A stretch of DNA of 64,000 bases from Phaeocystidibacter luteus. Its GTDB lineage: Bacteria > Bacteroidota > Bacteroidia > Flavobacteriales > Schleiferiaceae. The DNA lies in assembly GCF_008933115.1 (NCBI RefSeq), contig NZ_WBVO01000004.1, positions 1 through 64,000 on the forward strand. Reading direction: 5' to 3'. The notes under the pieces were generated by a model. The model did no database searches and was not told the DNA's origin. It saw only the letters and a program-made list of their open reading frames with translations. Of the stretch, positions 1 to 9,743 are shown in pieces (position 1 is the stretch's first letter; each line of letters starts with the position of its first letter). Both the position numbers and the translations under genes were made by a program.

Positions 1-131
1 TGAGGTTCCTCCACGGACTCTCTCCATCACGCACATCCTCCATTTCTCTGCGAGAGTATTCAATTCTCTGCGAGCGCCCCCAGAAATTCCCCCGCAATTC
101 CGAACTTGCATTTCCTAAAACCCATACCGCT

Positions 132-1724
132 TTGAGATATTTCCTCGCCGCGCTATCTACCGCAATCCTCGCCGCCATCGCATGGCCGGCCAACGGTTCA
201 CTCACTCCGCTCATTTTCGGAGCTTTTGTACCCATGCTGTGGCTAGAGAGCGCAGTTCGAAAGTCGGATTCAAAACGGAAAGGAAGAGTGGTGTTCTTTT
301 ACGCCTGGTTGTCCTTCGCATTATTCAACTTGTTCACCACATGGTGGGTAGCTTATGCACACTGGAGCGGGACCGTAGCTACCACCCTAATCAACGGGGG
401 GTTAATGGCATTTTGTTTCTGGCTTTATCACCTTGCAGCTCGGTCTATCGGACAAGCACGAGCACTCATCGTTTTTCCTTTTTTGTGGATGCTTGTGGAG
501 TACCTTCACATGGATTGGGACATGTCGTTTCCATGGCTAAACATAGGGTATGCCGTTGCAAATCGACCAACATGGATTCAGTGGTATAGCCTTGTGGGCA
601 CGTGGGGAGGAACCCTTTGGATTCTGTGGGTTAATGCGCTGATATTTCATGGATGGGACCAATATTCAGGATCGAATCGCTATAAAGCTTGGGCCATTTA
701 TGCCGGACCTGCCATTCTCCTTCCCATTTTCATTTCATTCTTCATGTATCAGAGCTATGAAGAAGTTGGTGACCCTGTTAACGTTGTTGTCGTTCAACCG
801 AATATCGACCCGTATACCGAGAAGTTTAACATGACGGATGATCAGGCCGTGGACAAGTTCATTCGCCTGGCTCAACCACTTTTATCAGACTCCACGAATT
901 ACTTGATTGGTCCCGAAACTATGGTCGGTAAGGGGCTTAAAGAAGGCTTCCTTCAATACCATCAACCTCTGATGCGCCTGAGAAGTATTGGCGATACAAT
1001 GCCAAACCTGCACACGGTAATTGGCGCCAGCACATACCGCATCTATGAATCTAAAATGACCTCAACCGCTCGAAAGGTTCGTGGGAGAGATGAGTATTAC
1101 GACGCCTATAATAGCTCTCTTCATTTTACAGATTCACACGAAGCTGTAGACATTTATCACAAAACAAAACTTGTTGTAGGGGTAGAGCAAGTTCCTTTCA
1201 TGTGGCTCATTGGGTCGTTTATGGAGGGGATAGACTTAGGAGGAGCAACAGGCACCTTGGGTGGTCAAGTCGATCGAGAGGTTTTCGAGAATAGAGTGAA
1301 AGACTCACTAGCTATCGCAACCCCCATCTGTTGGGAAGCTGATTTTCCTGGCTTCACGTCAGAGTTTGTTCGGAACGGAGCGCAAGTGCTATTCGCCATC
1401 ACAAACGACGGTTGGTGGTCCGATACCCCTGGTAAAGACCAACACGTGCATTATGCCCGAGTGCGAGCAATAGAAAACCGTAGAGACGTTGCCCGAAGTG
1501 CAAACACAGGTATTTCTTGCATCATCAACCAACGCGGAGATATCTCACATCAAATCCCTTATGAAGAGACCGGAGCCTTTGCCGCGACAGTTTATGCGAA
1601 TAGCGAATTGACGGTCTTTTCGCAGACTGGAGATTTCCTCGGACGGGTGTCAGTTTTCGTCGCAATAGCCGTCTTGCTTTCTATGTTTGTGAAGCGTAGA
1701 ACAAGATCGAGATTGAACGGTTGA
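132..1724 (+). CDS. lnt: Apolipoprotein N-acyltransferase
   Basis: Inner-membrane enzyme that transfers the third acyl chain to the N-terminal cysteine of diacylated lipoproteins. The N-terminal 200 residues are hydrophobic with several membrane segments, followed by a nitrilase-type (CN hydrolase) domain. The expected Glu-Lys-Cys triad is visible as E262 (IGPETM), K344 (YHKTKLV) and C400 (TPICWEADF), and a last hydrophobic helix precedes a basic tail. The length of 530 residues fits the family. The start is TTG; no ATG lies upstream in frame before the hydrophobic N-terminus, so this choice is reasonable but not proven. The gene stands alone ahead of lpdA. Confidence 0.93.
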   Translation: MRYFLAALSTAILAAIAWPANGSLTPLIFGAFVPMLWLESAVRKSDSKRKGRVVFFYAWLSFALFNLFTTWWVAYAHWSGTVATTLINGGLMAFCFWLYHLAARSIGQARALIVFPFLWMLVEYLHMDWDMSFPWLNIGYAVANRPTWIQWYSLVGTWGGTLWILWVNALIFHGWDQYSGSNRYKAWAIYAGPAILLPIFISFFMYQSYEEVGDPVNVVVVQPNIDPYTEKFNMTDDQAVDKFIRLAQPLLSDSTNYLIGPETMVGKGLKEGFLQYHQPLMRLRSIGDTMPNLHTVIGASTYRIYESKMTSTARKVRGRDEYYDAYNSSLHFTDSHEAVDIYHKTKLVVGVEQVPFMWLIGSFMEGIDLGGATGTLGGQVDREVFENRVKDSLAIATPICWEADFPGFTSEFVRNGAQVLFAITNDGWWSDTPGKDQHVHYARVRAIENRRDVARSANTGISCIINQRGDISHQIPYEETGAFAATVYANSELTVFSQTGDFLGRVSVFVAIAVLLSMFVKRRTRSRLNG

Positions 1725-1777
1725 CACAATCTATAATTCTATTGCTCAATTCAATCGGCGGTGCGAACTGCATTGCC

Positions 1778-1785
1778 TAACTTTG
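1778..1785 (+). promoter_or_regulatory. Putative Bacteroidota -7 box upstream of lpdA
   Basis: TAACTTTG matches the Bacteroidota -7 consensus TAnnTTTG and lies 31 bases before the lpdA ATG. No convincing -33 TTTG is seen at the usual spacing, so this is a motif call only. Confidence 0.4.
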
Positions 1786-1816
1786 TCAACCTTATCAAAG
1801 AATTAAGTTTCTAATC

Positions 1817-3217
1817 ATGAGTTCATACGACGTTATCGTAATCGGTTCAGGTCCTGGTGGATATGTTGCAGCCATTCGCGCAGCCCAGTTGGGAAAGAAA
1901 ACGGCGATCATTGAAAAATATTCAACACTTGGTGGTACTTGCCTCAACGTAGGATGTATTCCATCAAAAGCACTTCTCGACTCTTCCGAGCACTTCCACA
2001 ATGCGGAAGCTACATTTGCGGATCACGGCATCGACATCAACAAGCCGAAAGTGAACATCAAGCAAATGATCAAGCGTAAGCAAGAAGTGGTTGATCAGAC
2101 GTGCGACGGTGTGGCCTTTTTGATGAAGAAGAACAACATCGACGTTCATCAAGGTGTAGGTTCTTTCAAGGATAAGAATACAGTTGTTGTTAAAGGCGAC
2201 GATGGCGAAACCGAAATCAAAGGTGATAAAATCATCATCGCAACCGGTTCTAAGCCAGTTGAATTGCCTTTTGCGAAGTTTGATAAAGAGCGCATCATCT
2301 CAAGTACAGAGGCGTTGAAGCTCGATGAAGTTCCAAAGCATCTCCTCGTAATTGGTGGCGGCGTAATTGGGCTCGAACTCGGTTCAGTTTACAAGCGCCT
2401 CGGTGCCGATGTAACCGTAATCGAGTATGCCGACAGTATCATTCCGACCATGGATTCTGCCATGGGTAAGGATCTACAACGTTCACTCAAAAAGCTGGGT
2501 ATCAAGTTCAACCTTAGCCACAAAGTGAGCGATGTTTCTCGCGATGGAGATACCGTAAAGGTTACCGCAACGAATAAGAAGGACGAAGAAGTGACCTTCG
2601 AAGGCGATTACTGTCTCGTTTCCGTAGGACGTCGTCCATACACCGAGGGACTTGGCCTTGAGAACGCAGGAATCAAAACCGACGATAAGGGTAGAATCGA
2701 GGTGAGCGATCATCTTGAAACAAGTACGGAAGGTATTTATGCTATTGGCGACGTCGTTCGCGGTGCGATGCTCGCACACAAAGCAGAAGAGGAAGGTACT
2801 TTGGTTGCTGAACTCATCGCTGGTGAAAAGCCGCATATCGACTACAACCTTATTCCAAATATCGTTTACACCTGGCCAGAAGTTGCCGGAGTTGGTAAAA
2901 CAGAAGAGCAGCTTAAAGAAGCCGGAGTTGAGTACAAAAGCGGAAGCTTCCCAATGCGCGCACTTGGACGTTCACGTGCATCTGGGGATATCGACGGATC
3001 GGTTAAGATTTTGGCCGATAAGAATACCGACGAAGTATTGGGTGTTCACATTTGTGCTGCCCGTGCAGCCGATATGATCATGGAAGCAACTGTGGCAATG
3101 GAATTCCGCGCATCTGCAGAAGATATTGCACGCATTTGTCATGGTCACCCAACTTACACAGAGGCAATCAAAGAAGCCGCGATGGACGCCACTGCTAAAC
3201 GCAGCATCCATTCGTAA
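1817..3217 (+). CDS. lpdA: Dihydrolipoyl dehydrogenase
   Basis: FAD flavoprotein (E3) that reoxidises dihydrolipoamide in 2-oxoacid dehydrogenase complexes. The N-terminal FAD-binding motif GSGPGGY is followed by the redox-active disulfide C42-x4-C47 in GGTCLNVGCIPSK. A second Rossmann motif GGGVIGLE binds NAD, and the C-terminal dimerisation domain carries the HGHPTYTE His-Glu motif. The length of 466 residues is typical. The gene is monocistronic here, with a putative -7 box upstream and a strong hairpin terminator downstream. No E1 or E2 gene is nearby. Confidence 0.97.
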   Translation: MSSYDVIVIGSGPGGYVAAIRAAQLGKKTAIIEKYSTLGGTCLNVGCIPSKALLDSSEHFHNAEATFADHGIDINKPKVNIKQMIKRKQEVVDQTCDGVAFLMKKNNIDVHQGVGSFKDKNTVVVKGDDGETEIKGDKIIIATGSKPVELPFAKFDKERIISSTEALKLDEVPKHLLVIGGGVIGLELGSVYKRLGADVTVIEYADSIIPTMDSAMGKDLQRSLKKLGIKFNLSHKVSDVSRDGDTVKVTATNKKDEEVTFEGDYCLVSVGRRPYTEGLGLENAGIKTDDKGRIEVSDHLETSTEGIYAIGDVVRGAMLAHKAEEEGTLVAELIAGEKPHIDYNLIPNIVYTWPEVAGVGKTEEQLKEAGVEYKSGSFPMRALGRSRASGDIDGSVKILADKNTDEVLGVHICAARAADMIMEATVAMEFRASAEDIARICHGHPTYTEAIKEAAMDATAKRSIHS

Positions 3218-3238
3218 GCATTCGAATTCTATACTTTC

Positions 3239-3269
3239 AAAAGCCATCCGAGAGGGTGGCTTTTTTTGT
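3239..3269 (+). terminator. Rho-independent terminator after lpdA
   Basis: Perfect 9-bp stem AAGCCATCC / GGGTGGCTT (allowing a G-T pair) with a GAGA-type loop and a run of seven T, starting about 20 bases after the lpdA stop. Confidence 0.85.
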
Positions 3270-3321
3270 TAGAACCTTTTGTGCGCCAGAATGTTAATCT
3301 CATGTCAATCAAACCAATGCC

Positions 3322-4962
3322 ATGAGATTCATCACACTTATCACTACTCTGCTTTGGGCTTCTGTCCTAAGTGCTCAGGGATGGGAACTCAAGAATAACT
3401 TGCCTTCACCACTTCATAGTGCCACCGCCTTTGAATTGAATCATTCGGCATATCTGGTGGGAGGAAGCGATGGGAATGTCAATCAGAATACGGTATTGAG
3501 GTATGATCCGGCCAACGACTTTTGGACGGCCTTGAGTCCTTTTCCCGGTGGTGCACTGAGAGGGTGCTTTAGTTTCTCGAATGATGAGTTTGGATTCGTA
3601 GGCGGAGGCTTCGACGGAATTTTGTCAAAACCCGAAATGTACCGATTCGATCCTGCTACAAATTCGTGGACTCAAGTTGCTTCATACCCGAGCTTCGGTA
3701 GAGTAGATTGCTATTCAGGAAGTTTGAACGGCATTGGTTACGTGGGCGGAGGTAGATCTTTGGACGGTACAGGCATCGTTAGCGATGATTGGTTTTCCTA
3801 CAACCCGCAAACGGATACTTGGACACCTCGAGCGTCCTTGCCATTTGGTGCTCGAGCCGATGGTGTCTGTTTCACCCTAGATGGTTTCATCTATGTGGCC
3901 CTTGGGGCGAATAATCAGAATGATATCGTTGATGTATACCGATACAATCCTCAGACCGATACATGGACTCAAAGGTCACCTTTCACAGGAGCTGGATTGA
4001 CGAAGGCACAGGTTTTCGTCTACGCTGGCGAGGCCTACGTGGGTGGAGGCGCAAGGATTGGTCATTTCCAAGTACAGAATATCTATTTCAAGTATGATGC
4101 ACAGTCAGACTCATGGCAACAGGTGCCCGGGTTAGTGACGGGGCAGCGTGCGGGTGGAGTTGGATTTACGGTTCTCGGAAGAGGGTATATCGCAGGCGGC
4201 CAGACTAATAATGGCAACGTGAGGTCAGACGTTTGGTCATACGTACAATGTGACGGAGTACCTAGGGATTTTATTGAAGATGTTGAAGAATGCGACGGAG
4301 TAATCGTGAACTTCAGTGTGCCAGAAGGAGCAAATCACGTGTTCTGGAGCACAGGAGAAGAATCAAGCACCATACAGGTTACAAGTTCTGGAGAAGTTTG
4401 GGTTGAGGCCATTTACGATGGATGCATTTACACGGACACTGCTCGTGTGATTCGCCGCGATGGAGCTCAATCGATTCCAGGAAGCACATTCGATATTTGT
4501 GCGTACGACGAGCTTACTTTAGACATCTCCGATGTATACCCTTATCAAAACGAACGAGTGACATGGAGTAACGGAGCGGAGGGCCCCAGTTTGACGGTTG
4601 AAGAACCGGGAGCCTACTTCGCAGAGATAGAAACAGACTGCGGTATTGCCACTTGGTATGTGACGGTTCGAAGTGGGAACTGCGGGTTTGAAACTCTTTT
4701 TATCCCTAGTGCATTCTCCCCCAACGGCGATGGAGTGAATGATATGTTCACCTGGAGCGCACAAAATGTGGAGGACATCCGAATTGAGGTATACAACCGT
4801 TGGGGCGACAAAGTATACGAATCGGTAGAGCTCTCTGGAGAATGGGACGGTACCTACCGCGGAAGAGTATTGCCAGCTGGTCCCTTTACCTATGCTGTTC
4901 GTGCCAAGACCGTATCGGGACGAGTTTTGGAGGAGTTCGGTACAATCACCCTTCTGGAGTAG
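3322..4962 (+). CDS. Secreted Kelch-repeat protein with type IX (type B) sorting domain
   Basis: Predicted extracellular or surface protein. Residues 1-19 form a signal peptide ending in LSAQ. About residues 20-310 contain repeated Kelch-like blades (patterns such as YLVGG, YRFDP, SWTQV, AYVGGG), which should form a beta-propeller. Residues 310-450 hold immunoglobulin-like or SprB-type repeats with paired cysteines and repeated WS-TGEESS/WSNGAEG motifs. The C-terminal 85 residues match the gliding-motility-associated domain (FSPNGDGVND, YNRWGDKVYE, WDGTYRG, PAGPFTYAV), the type B signal for export through the T9SS. The ligand is unknown. Confidence 0.88.
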   Translation: MRFITLITTLLWASVLSAQGWELKNNLPSPLHSATAFELNHSAYLVGGSDGNVNQNTVLRYDPANDFWTALSPFPGGALRGCFSFSNDEFGFVGGGFDGILSKPEMYRFDPATNSWTQVASYPSFGRVDCYSGSLNGIGYVGGGRSLDGTGIVSDDWFSYNPQTDTWTPRASLPFGARADGVCFTLDGFIYVALGANNQNDIVDVYRYNPQTDTWTQRSPFTGAGLTKAQVFVYAGEAYVGGGARIGHFQVQNIYFKYDAQSDSWQQVPGLVTGQRAGGVGFTVLGRGYIAGGQTNNGNVRSDVWSYVQCDGVPRDFIEDVEECDGVIVNFSVPEGANHVFWSTGEESSTIQVTSSGEVWVEAIYDGCIYTDTARVIRRDGAQSIPGSTFDICAYDELTLDISDVYPYQNERVTWSNGAEGPSLTVEEPGAYFAEIETDCGIATWYVTVRSGNCGFETLFIPSAFSPNGDGVNDMFTWSAQNVEDIRIEVYNRWGDKVYESVELSGEWDGTYRGRVLPAGPFTYAVRAKTVSGRVLEEFGTITLLE

Positions 4963-4984
4963 TTTCCGCTTTGCTTCCTATCGT

Positions 4985-4992
4985 TACCTTTG
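4985..4992 (+). promoter_or_regulatory. Putative -7 box upstream of pabB
   Basis: TACCTTTG matches TAnnTTTG and lies only 4 bases before the pabB ATG, which would give an almost leaderless transcript. The same arrangement recurs before tilS. Confidence 0.4.
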
Positions 4993-4996
4993 AAGT

Positions 4997-6286
4997 ATGA
5001 ACTACAAGGTAACCGAACTAGACGCGAGCCGCGATTGGAAAACGGCTTTTCAACTTGCGTTTGCGGATTCTGATTACTTTGTTTGCCTTGATTCTCATCA
5101 AGCTGCAGATACCTACGATTGGATTTGTGCAGGTGAGGCGTTAGAGGTTTTTGAACCTGAAACCGACTCACTCGGTAGCCTGCGAAATCATCGGAAGATG
5201 AACCCCGGCTGGTGGTTTGGGAGAATCAATTACGATCTAAAGAATGAACTAGAGCGCCTTACTTCGGAGAATGAAGACCGATTCAACTGGTCGAACACAA
5301 AATTCTTCGAAGCTGGATTTGTCGTCACCTCAAAAGCGGGCAAGGTTCATCTTCAATTGCATCCAAGTTCATCCTATAGCCCTACGAGTATCCAGGAATA
5401 TGCCTCAGGAGCCAAGGCCACACTTCTTGTTTCTGAACCTGTACATCTCACGCCCAGACTGGATAGAGACACTTACATTTCTTCTGCAAACTCACTACTC
5501 CGGCATATCCAGCGAGGCGATATCTATGAAATCAATTATTGCCAAGAGTTTTATACTGATGAGGTGAAAATTCATCCGGCCGAGGTGTACGGCCGATTGC
5601 AGAAGGTCGCTGAACCTCCAATGAGCGCACTCTGGCATGCGAAAAACGAATGGGTTCTTAGCATGTCGCCCGAGCGCTATTTGAAAAAAGCGGGCTCGAG
5701 GTTGATTTCTCAACCCATCAAGGGAACGGCCCGACGATCAGCAGATTTAAATGAGGACAAGGCGATTGCGGAAGCATTGTTTCAGGATGAAAAAGAGCGC
5801 GCAGAGAACGTAATGATAGTCGACCTCGTGCGCAATGACCTGAGCCGAGTGGCTGTGCGAGAGAGTGTTGAAGTGACCGAGCTATTTGGAATTCATTCCT
5901 TTAGGACGGTCCATCAAATGATAAGCACTGTGGAATGTGACTTAAAGGATGAACACGACATCTGGGATGCAATCCGAGCTACCTTTCCTATGGGCTCCAT
6001 GACGGGCGCTCCAAAAGTTCGTGCGATGCAGCTGAGTGAAAGTCATGAGTCGCATGCCCGTGGAATTTACAGCGGCGCCATTGGTTATATCGACCCAAAT
6101 GATGATTTCGATTTTAATGTGGTCATCCGTAGCGTCGTGTACGATTCCGACTTAAAGTATCTATCTGTATCCGTCGGAAGTGCCCTTACTTCTAAGGCGC
6201 GTCCCGCTGCCGAGTGGGATGAGTGTCTGCTGAAACTCAAGGCCCTCAAGGATGTTCTTTCTCAATCTGTTAGTGCGGAAGATTAA
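4997..6286 (+). CDS. pabB: Aminodeoxychorismate synthase component I
   Basis: Chorismate-binding enzyme that makes 4-amino-4-deoxychorismate for folate synthesis. The C-terminal chorismate-binding domain contains Q-P-I-K-G-T at residues 239-244; the lysine at 242 is the PabB signature that replaces the alanine of TrpE (PIAGT). Further motifs are ENVMIVDLVRNDL and FPMGSMTGAPKVRAM. The length of 429 residues is normal for PabB without a PabC fusion. No glutaminase partner is adjacent. It lies directly before tilS, which has its own promoter-like box. Confidence 0.92.
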   Translation: MNYKVTELDASRDWKTAFQLAFADSDYFVCLDSHQAADTYDWICAGEALEVFEPETDSLGSLRNHRKMNPGWWFGRINYDLKNELERLTSENEDRFNWSNTKFFEAGFVVTSKAGKVHLQLHPSSSYSPTSIQEYASGAKATLLVSEPVHLTPRLDRDTYISSANSLLRHIQRGDIYEINYCQEFYTDEVKIHPAEVYGRLQKVAEPPMSALWHAKNEWVLSMSPERYLKKAGSRLISQPIKGTARRSADLNEDKAIAEALFQDEKERAENVMIVDLVRNDLSRVAVRESVEVTELFGIHSFRTVHQMISTVECDLKDEHDIWDAIRATFPMGSMTGAPKVRAMQLSESHESHARGIYSGAIGYIDPNDDFDFNVVIRSVVYDSDLKYLSVSVGSALTSKARPAAEWDECLLKLKALKDVLSQSVSAED

Positions 6287-6292
6287 GAACGA

Positions 6293-6300
6293 TACCTTTG
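6293..6300 (+). promoter_or_regulatory. Putative -7 box upstream of tilS
   Basis: TACCTTTG matches the Bacteroidota -7 consensus and ends 4 bases before the tilS ATG, implying a very short or absent 5' leader. Confidence 0.4.
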
Positions 6301-6304
6301 CCGC

Positions 6305-7627
6305 ATGACTTTAGAGACCTCCGTACAAAAGTTCTTAGAAGGCCAAGGTGTTCAACAAGACGACGGCATCGTAATCGGTTGCAGTGGTGGTGTAGACAGC
6401 ATGGTTTTGGCCAGTGTGCTCTACAAGCTCGGGTACAGAATCGGTTTGTATCACATGAACGCCGGTTTGCGTGGCGAAGAAGCCGACAAAGACGAAGAGT
6501 TGGTGGACAATTGGGCCAACGGTATGGGTGTTGCCTTCAAGGCAGGTCATTATAAAATTGGCAAGGGAAAGAGGAAGTCGACGCAAATGCGAGCGCGCAC
6601 CCAGCGGTACAAGGATTTTGGACTCGCCCGACAAGAATGGGGCATGAAGTGGATTGCCACCGCGCACCATCGTCAAGATCGACTTGAGACCACCATCCTC
6701 AACTTTTTGCGAGGCTCTGGAATTCAAGGTCTGACCTCACTCCGCCATCGCCGAGATAACATTCTTCGCCCTCTTTTGGATTTCGATAAAACGGCCTTGT
6801 ACAACTACGCCACCGAGAACGCGGTTCCGTGGCGCGAGGATGCTTCGAACAAGGAGCTTGGTTATGCTCGAAATCGCGTTCGCCACAAGGTGATTCCCGC
6901 TATGGAAGAAGTTGGCGATAGAGGATTGGAAGGAGCGCACCGTACGATTTCCCTTCTCCAAGAGGCCACAGACTTCTTGGATGAAAAACTCTCAGAAGCG
7001 GTGGAAGACCTCGTTTTTTGGGACGGAAAGCAACTCTTGATTGAAAAGGATAAGCTGATTGATAACCCTCACGCGGGAATTCTTCTGCACTACATCCTTT
7101 CGCCGTACGGTCAGTTCGACAAGCAAGCGATTCTTCAAGCGCTTTCTGGTCAGGCGGGGAAGCGATTCGCTACAGACGAATACGAACTCATTATCGATCG
7201 CGAACACCTTATAGTTCACCGCCCGCAGGAACCAGAGCAGAAGCAGTATAAGCTGGTTAAGGGACCGCAAATCTTCAAGAAGCCATTTCCGATGATTACG
7301 GATGTGATGCCGCGTGAAGAACTAGGAGAGATTCCAATGGACAGAAATGTCCTTTGTGTGGATGCCGATAAGTTGGAGTTTCCGCTGGTCATGCGCGTTT
7401 GGAAAAAGGGCGATCGCTTCCAGCCATTTGGCATGAAAGGAATGAAGAAGGTCTCCGACTATCTAACTGACGAAAAGGTGCCATTGCACGAAAAAGACCA
7501 TGTTTTTGTCCTTTGCTCGGGAGATTCCATGGTTTGGGTGGTAGGATTTCGTCCAGATGAACGCTTTAAGGTGGACGAAAACACCAAAATGATTTACCTT
7601 GCCGAGCTCAATGATTCGTTGACATGA
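6305..7627 (+). CDS. tilS: tRNA(Ile)-lysidine synthase
   Basis: ATP-dependent enzyme that converts C34 of tRNA-Ile(CAU) to lysidine, changing its decoding from AUG to AUA. The PP-loop SGGVDS is at residues 27-32, followed by the family motifs HMNAGLRGEEAD and TAHHRQDRLETTILNFLRGSG. The C-terminal third carries the TilS C domain (MRVWKKGDRFQPFGMKG, KKVSDYLTDEKVP). The length of 440 residues is typical. Its stop overlaps the dsbD start by ATGA, so the two are probably co-translated. Confidence 0.95.
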   Translation: MTLETSVQKFLEGQGVQQDDGIVIGCSGGVDSMVLASVLYKLGYRIGLYHMNAGLRGEEADKDEELVDNWANGMGVAFKAGHYKIGKGKRKSTQMRARTQRYKDFGLARQEWGMKWIATAHHRQDRLETTILNFLRGSGIQGLTSLRHRRDNILRPLLDFDKTALYNYATENAVPWREDASNKELGYARNRVRHKVIPAMEEVGDRGLEGAHRTISLLQEATDFLDEKLSEAVEDLVFWDGKQLLIEKDKLIDNPHAGILLHYILSPYGQFDKQAILQALSGQAGKRFATDEYELIIDREHLIVHRPQEPEQKQYKLVKGPQIFKKPFPMITDVMPREELGEIPMDRNVLCVDADKLEFPLVMRVWKKGDRFQPFGMKGMKKVSDYLTDEKVPLHEKDHVFVLCSGDSMVWVVGFRPDERFKVDENTKMIYLAELNDSLT

Positions 7628-9741
7628 AGAAACTTGCACGCTACACATTTTCACTAATCCTCGCGCTTTTCGCTACTGCTGCCGTTCAGGCTCAGATTTA
7701 TGAACCAGTAGAATGGGATTGGGGAATGGAGTACACCGAAGACGGAAACGTCAAACTCCTCTTTACTCCAAGTATTGAAGACCATTGGCACATTTACTCA
7801 CTCAATGTTGAAGGAGGTCCGCTTCCAACAGAATTCGAGTTTGCCGATAATCCCAAGGTTGAATGGGTGACCGACTTGATGGAGTCGGAACCAATTTTTG
7901 AATACGACAAAAGCTTTGAGGTAGATCTTGCCTATCACGAAGACGGTGCTTATTTCTACAGAATTATCAAAGTTAAAGAGGCTACAACCGTAAAGGGTAC
8001 ACTCTCTTTCATGGTTTGTAACGATGAGATGTGTCTTCCGCCAGAGTGGATTGACTTCGAGATCGAAGTGAAGCCAAAGGCAGGAGCTGCTACTACCTCC
8101 GGTGCAGGTTCGCAGAACAAGCCACAAATTGAAGAGAAACCTCAAGATAATACTCCGGTTGATGAGGTAATTGAAGAGGACACTGCCATAGCTGTCGCGG
8201 AAAGTGACGTTACTGACGTGGAGGCCATGCCAGAAACGGAAGAAGCAGAAATGGCCGAAGAAGGTTCGGGCGACCAGCCTAAATCGCTTTGGGGGATTTT
8301 CCTTTTCGCCGTTGGCGGCGGATTGATCGCCCTGGTAACACCATGTGTATTCCCAATGGTGCCGATGACCGTGAGCTTCTTCACCAAACAATCTAAAACT
8401 CCAGGTCAAGGTATTTCAAAAGCCTTGCTCTACGGGTTTTCCATCGTGGCAATCTATGTGTTGATTAGCTTGCCGTTCCACTTGTTTAGCCAAATCAGTC
8501 CAGATATCTTCAACCAGTTCTCTACGAACTCGGTGTTGAATGTCATCCTATTTGCCATCTTCATTTTCTTCGCCTTGAGCTTCCTTGGCGCGTATGAAAT
8601 CACGTTGCCTAGCAGCTGGATTAACAGCGCAGATAAGAAGGCTGATAAAGGTGGAGTAGTTGGTATTTTCTTCATGGCTATTGTTCTCATTCTCGTGTCA
8701 TTCACGTGTACAGGTCCAGCTCTTGCAGGTGTGCTTGGCAGCGTTTTGAGCACGGATGGAGGAGCAACAGCACTCACGGTTGCATTCCTTGGTTTCGGCT
8801 TAGGTCTAGCTTTCCCATTCACCTTGTTTGCCATTTTCCCAGGTTGGATGAACTCACTTCCAAAGTCTGGAGGTTGGATGAACGTTGTGAAAGTATCGCT
8901 CGGCTTCATCGAGCTTGCATTTGCATTTAAGTTCTTGTCGCAGGCCGACCTTGTAGAGCAATGGCACATTCTAGAAAGAGAAGTATTCTTGGCCATTTGG
9001 GTAGCGGTATTTGCTGCTTGGGCCATGTACATGTTCAACCTATTCCGCTTGCCACACGATTCCGATGTCAACAAGATTAGCGTTGGCCGCGGTGTGATGG
9101 GCGTTCTAGTTCTATCGTTTACATTCTACATGATTCCAGGCTTGTTTGGAGCTCCGCTCAAATTAATCGCAGGTATGCCACCTCCTAGCTTCTATAGCGA
9201 AACTCCTGGTGGGCTATACCAAGCGAGAGTAGTTTCTTCTGGTGGAGGTGAGGCGCATGCAGCCGATCACATAGAAGGAACTCATCCAGAGTCTTGCCCG
9301 CATGGACTAAACTGTTTCCACGATTATGAAACTGGCTTGGCATATGCGAAAGAAGTGGATAAGCCAATCTTACTCGACTTCACCGGTTGGGCATGTGTGA
9401 ACTGCCGTAGAATGGAAGAGAATGTTTGGTCAGATCCAACCGTTCTCAATCACCTTCGAAACGATTACGTGCTTATTAGTCTTTATGTTGATGAGCGCAA
9501 GGAATTGCCAGAAAACGAGCAGTACACCTCTGAGGTTACGGGTAAGAAAGTTCGAAACGTAGGTAACTATTGGACCGATTTCCAAATCACCAATTACCAA
9601 AACAACGGACAACCTTTCTATGTAATTGTTGGTCATGATAACCTCGAGCCACTTGTTGCTCCACGTGCGTACGATACAGACATCCAGGCATATATCAGTT
9701 GGCTTGAAACGGGAATGAAGAAGTTCGAGGAGGGGAAGTAG
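7624..9741 (+). CDS. dsbD: Thiol:disulfide interchange protein DsbD (cytochrome c biogenesis type)
   Basis: Carries reducing equivalents from cytoplasmic thioredoxin across the inner membrane to periplasmic thiols. Residues 1-24 are a signal peptide. The N-terminal immunoglobulin-like domain has a Cys pair (C132, C137 in VCNDEMC). An acidic, Glu/Thr-rich linker spans about 150-215. The eight-helix core has C241 (TPCVFPMVP) and C362 (FTCTGPALAG). The C-terminal thioredoxin domain has C591-V-N-C594 (GWACVNCRRM). All six redox cysteines are present, so the protein should be functional. It shares an ATGA overlap with tilS, and a repeat array begins directly after the stop. Confidence 0.95.
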   Translation: MKKLARYTFSLILALFATAAVQAQIYEPVEWDWGMEYTEDGNVKLLFTPSIEDHWHIYSLNVEGGPLPTEFEFADNPKVEWVTDLMESEPIFEYDKSFEVDLAYHEDGAYFYRIIKVKEATTVKGTLSFMVCNDEMCLPPEWIDFEIEVKPKAGAATTSGAGSQNKPQIEEKPQDNTPVDEVIEEDTAIAVAESDVTDVEAMPETEEAEMAEEGSGDQPKSLWGIFLFAVGGGLIALVTPCVFPMVPMTVSFFTKQSKTPGQGISKALLYGFSIVAIYVLISLPFHLFSQISPDIFNQFSTNSVLNVILFAIFIFFALSFLGAYEITLPSSWINSADKKADKGGVVGIFFMAIVLILVSFTCTGPALAGVLGSVLSTDGGATALTVAFLGFGLGLAFPFTLFAIFPGWMNSLPKSGGWMNVVKVSLGFIELAFAFKFLSQADLVEQWHILEREVFLAIWVAVFAAWAMYMFNLFRLPHDSDVNKISVGRGVMGVLVLSFTFYMIPGLFGAPLKLIAGMPPPSFYSETPGGLYQARVVSSGGGEAHAADHIEGTHPESCPHGLNCFHDYETGLAYAKEVDKPILLDFTGWACVNCRRMEENVWSDPTVLNHLRNDYVLISLYVDERKELPENEQYTSEVTGKKVRNVGNYWTDFQITNYQNNGQPFYVIVGHDNLEPLVAPRAYDTDIQAYISWLETGMKKFEEGK

Positions 9742-9743
9742 CT

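Noticed and set aside
8142-9074. Long minus-strand frames inside dsbD
   Set aside because: They are shadows of a strongly supported gene with all catalytic cysteines; their composition is atypical.
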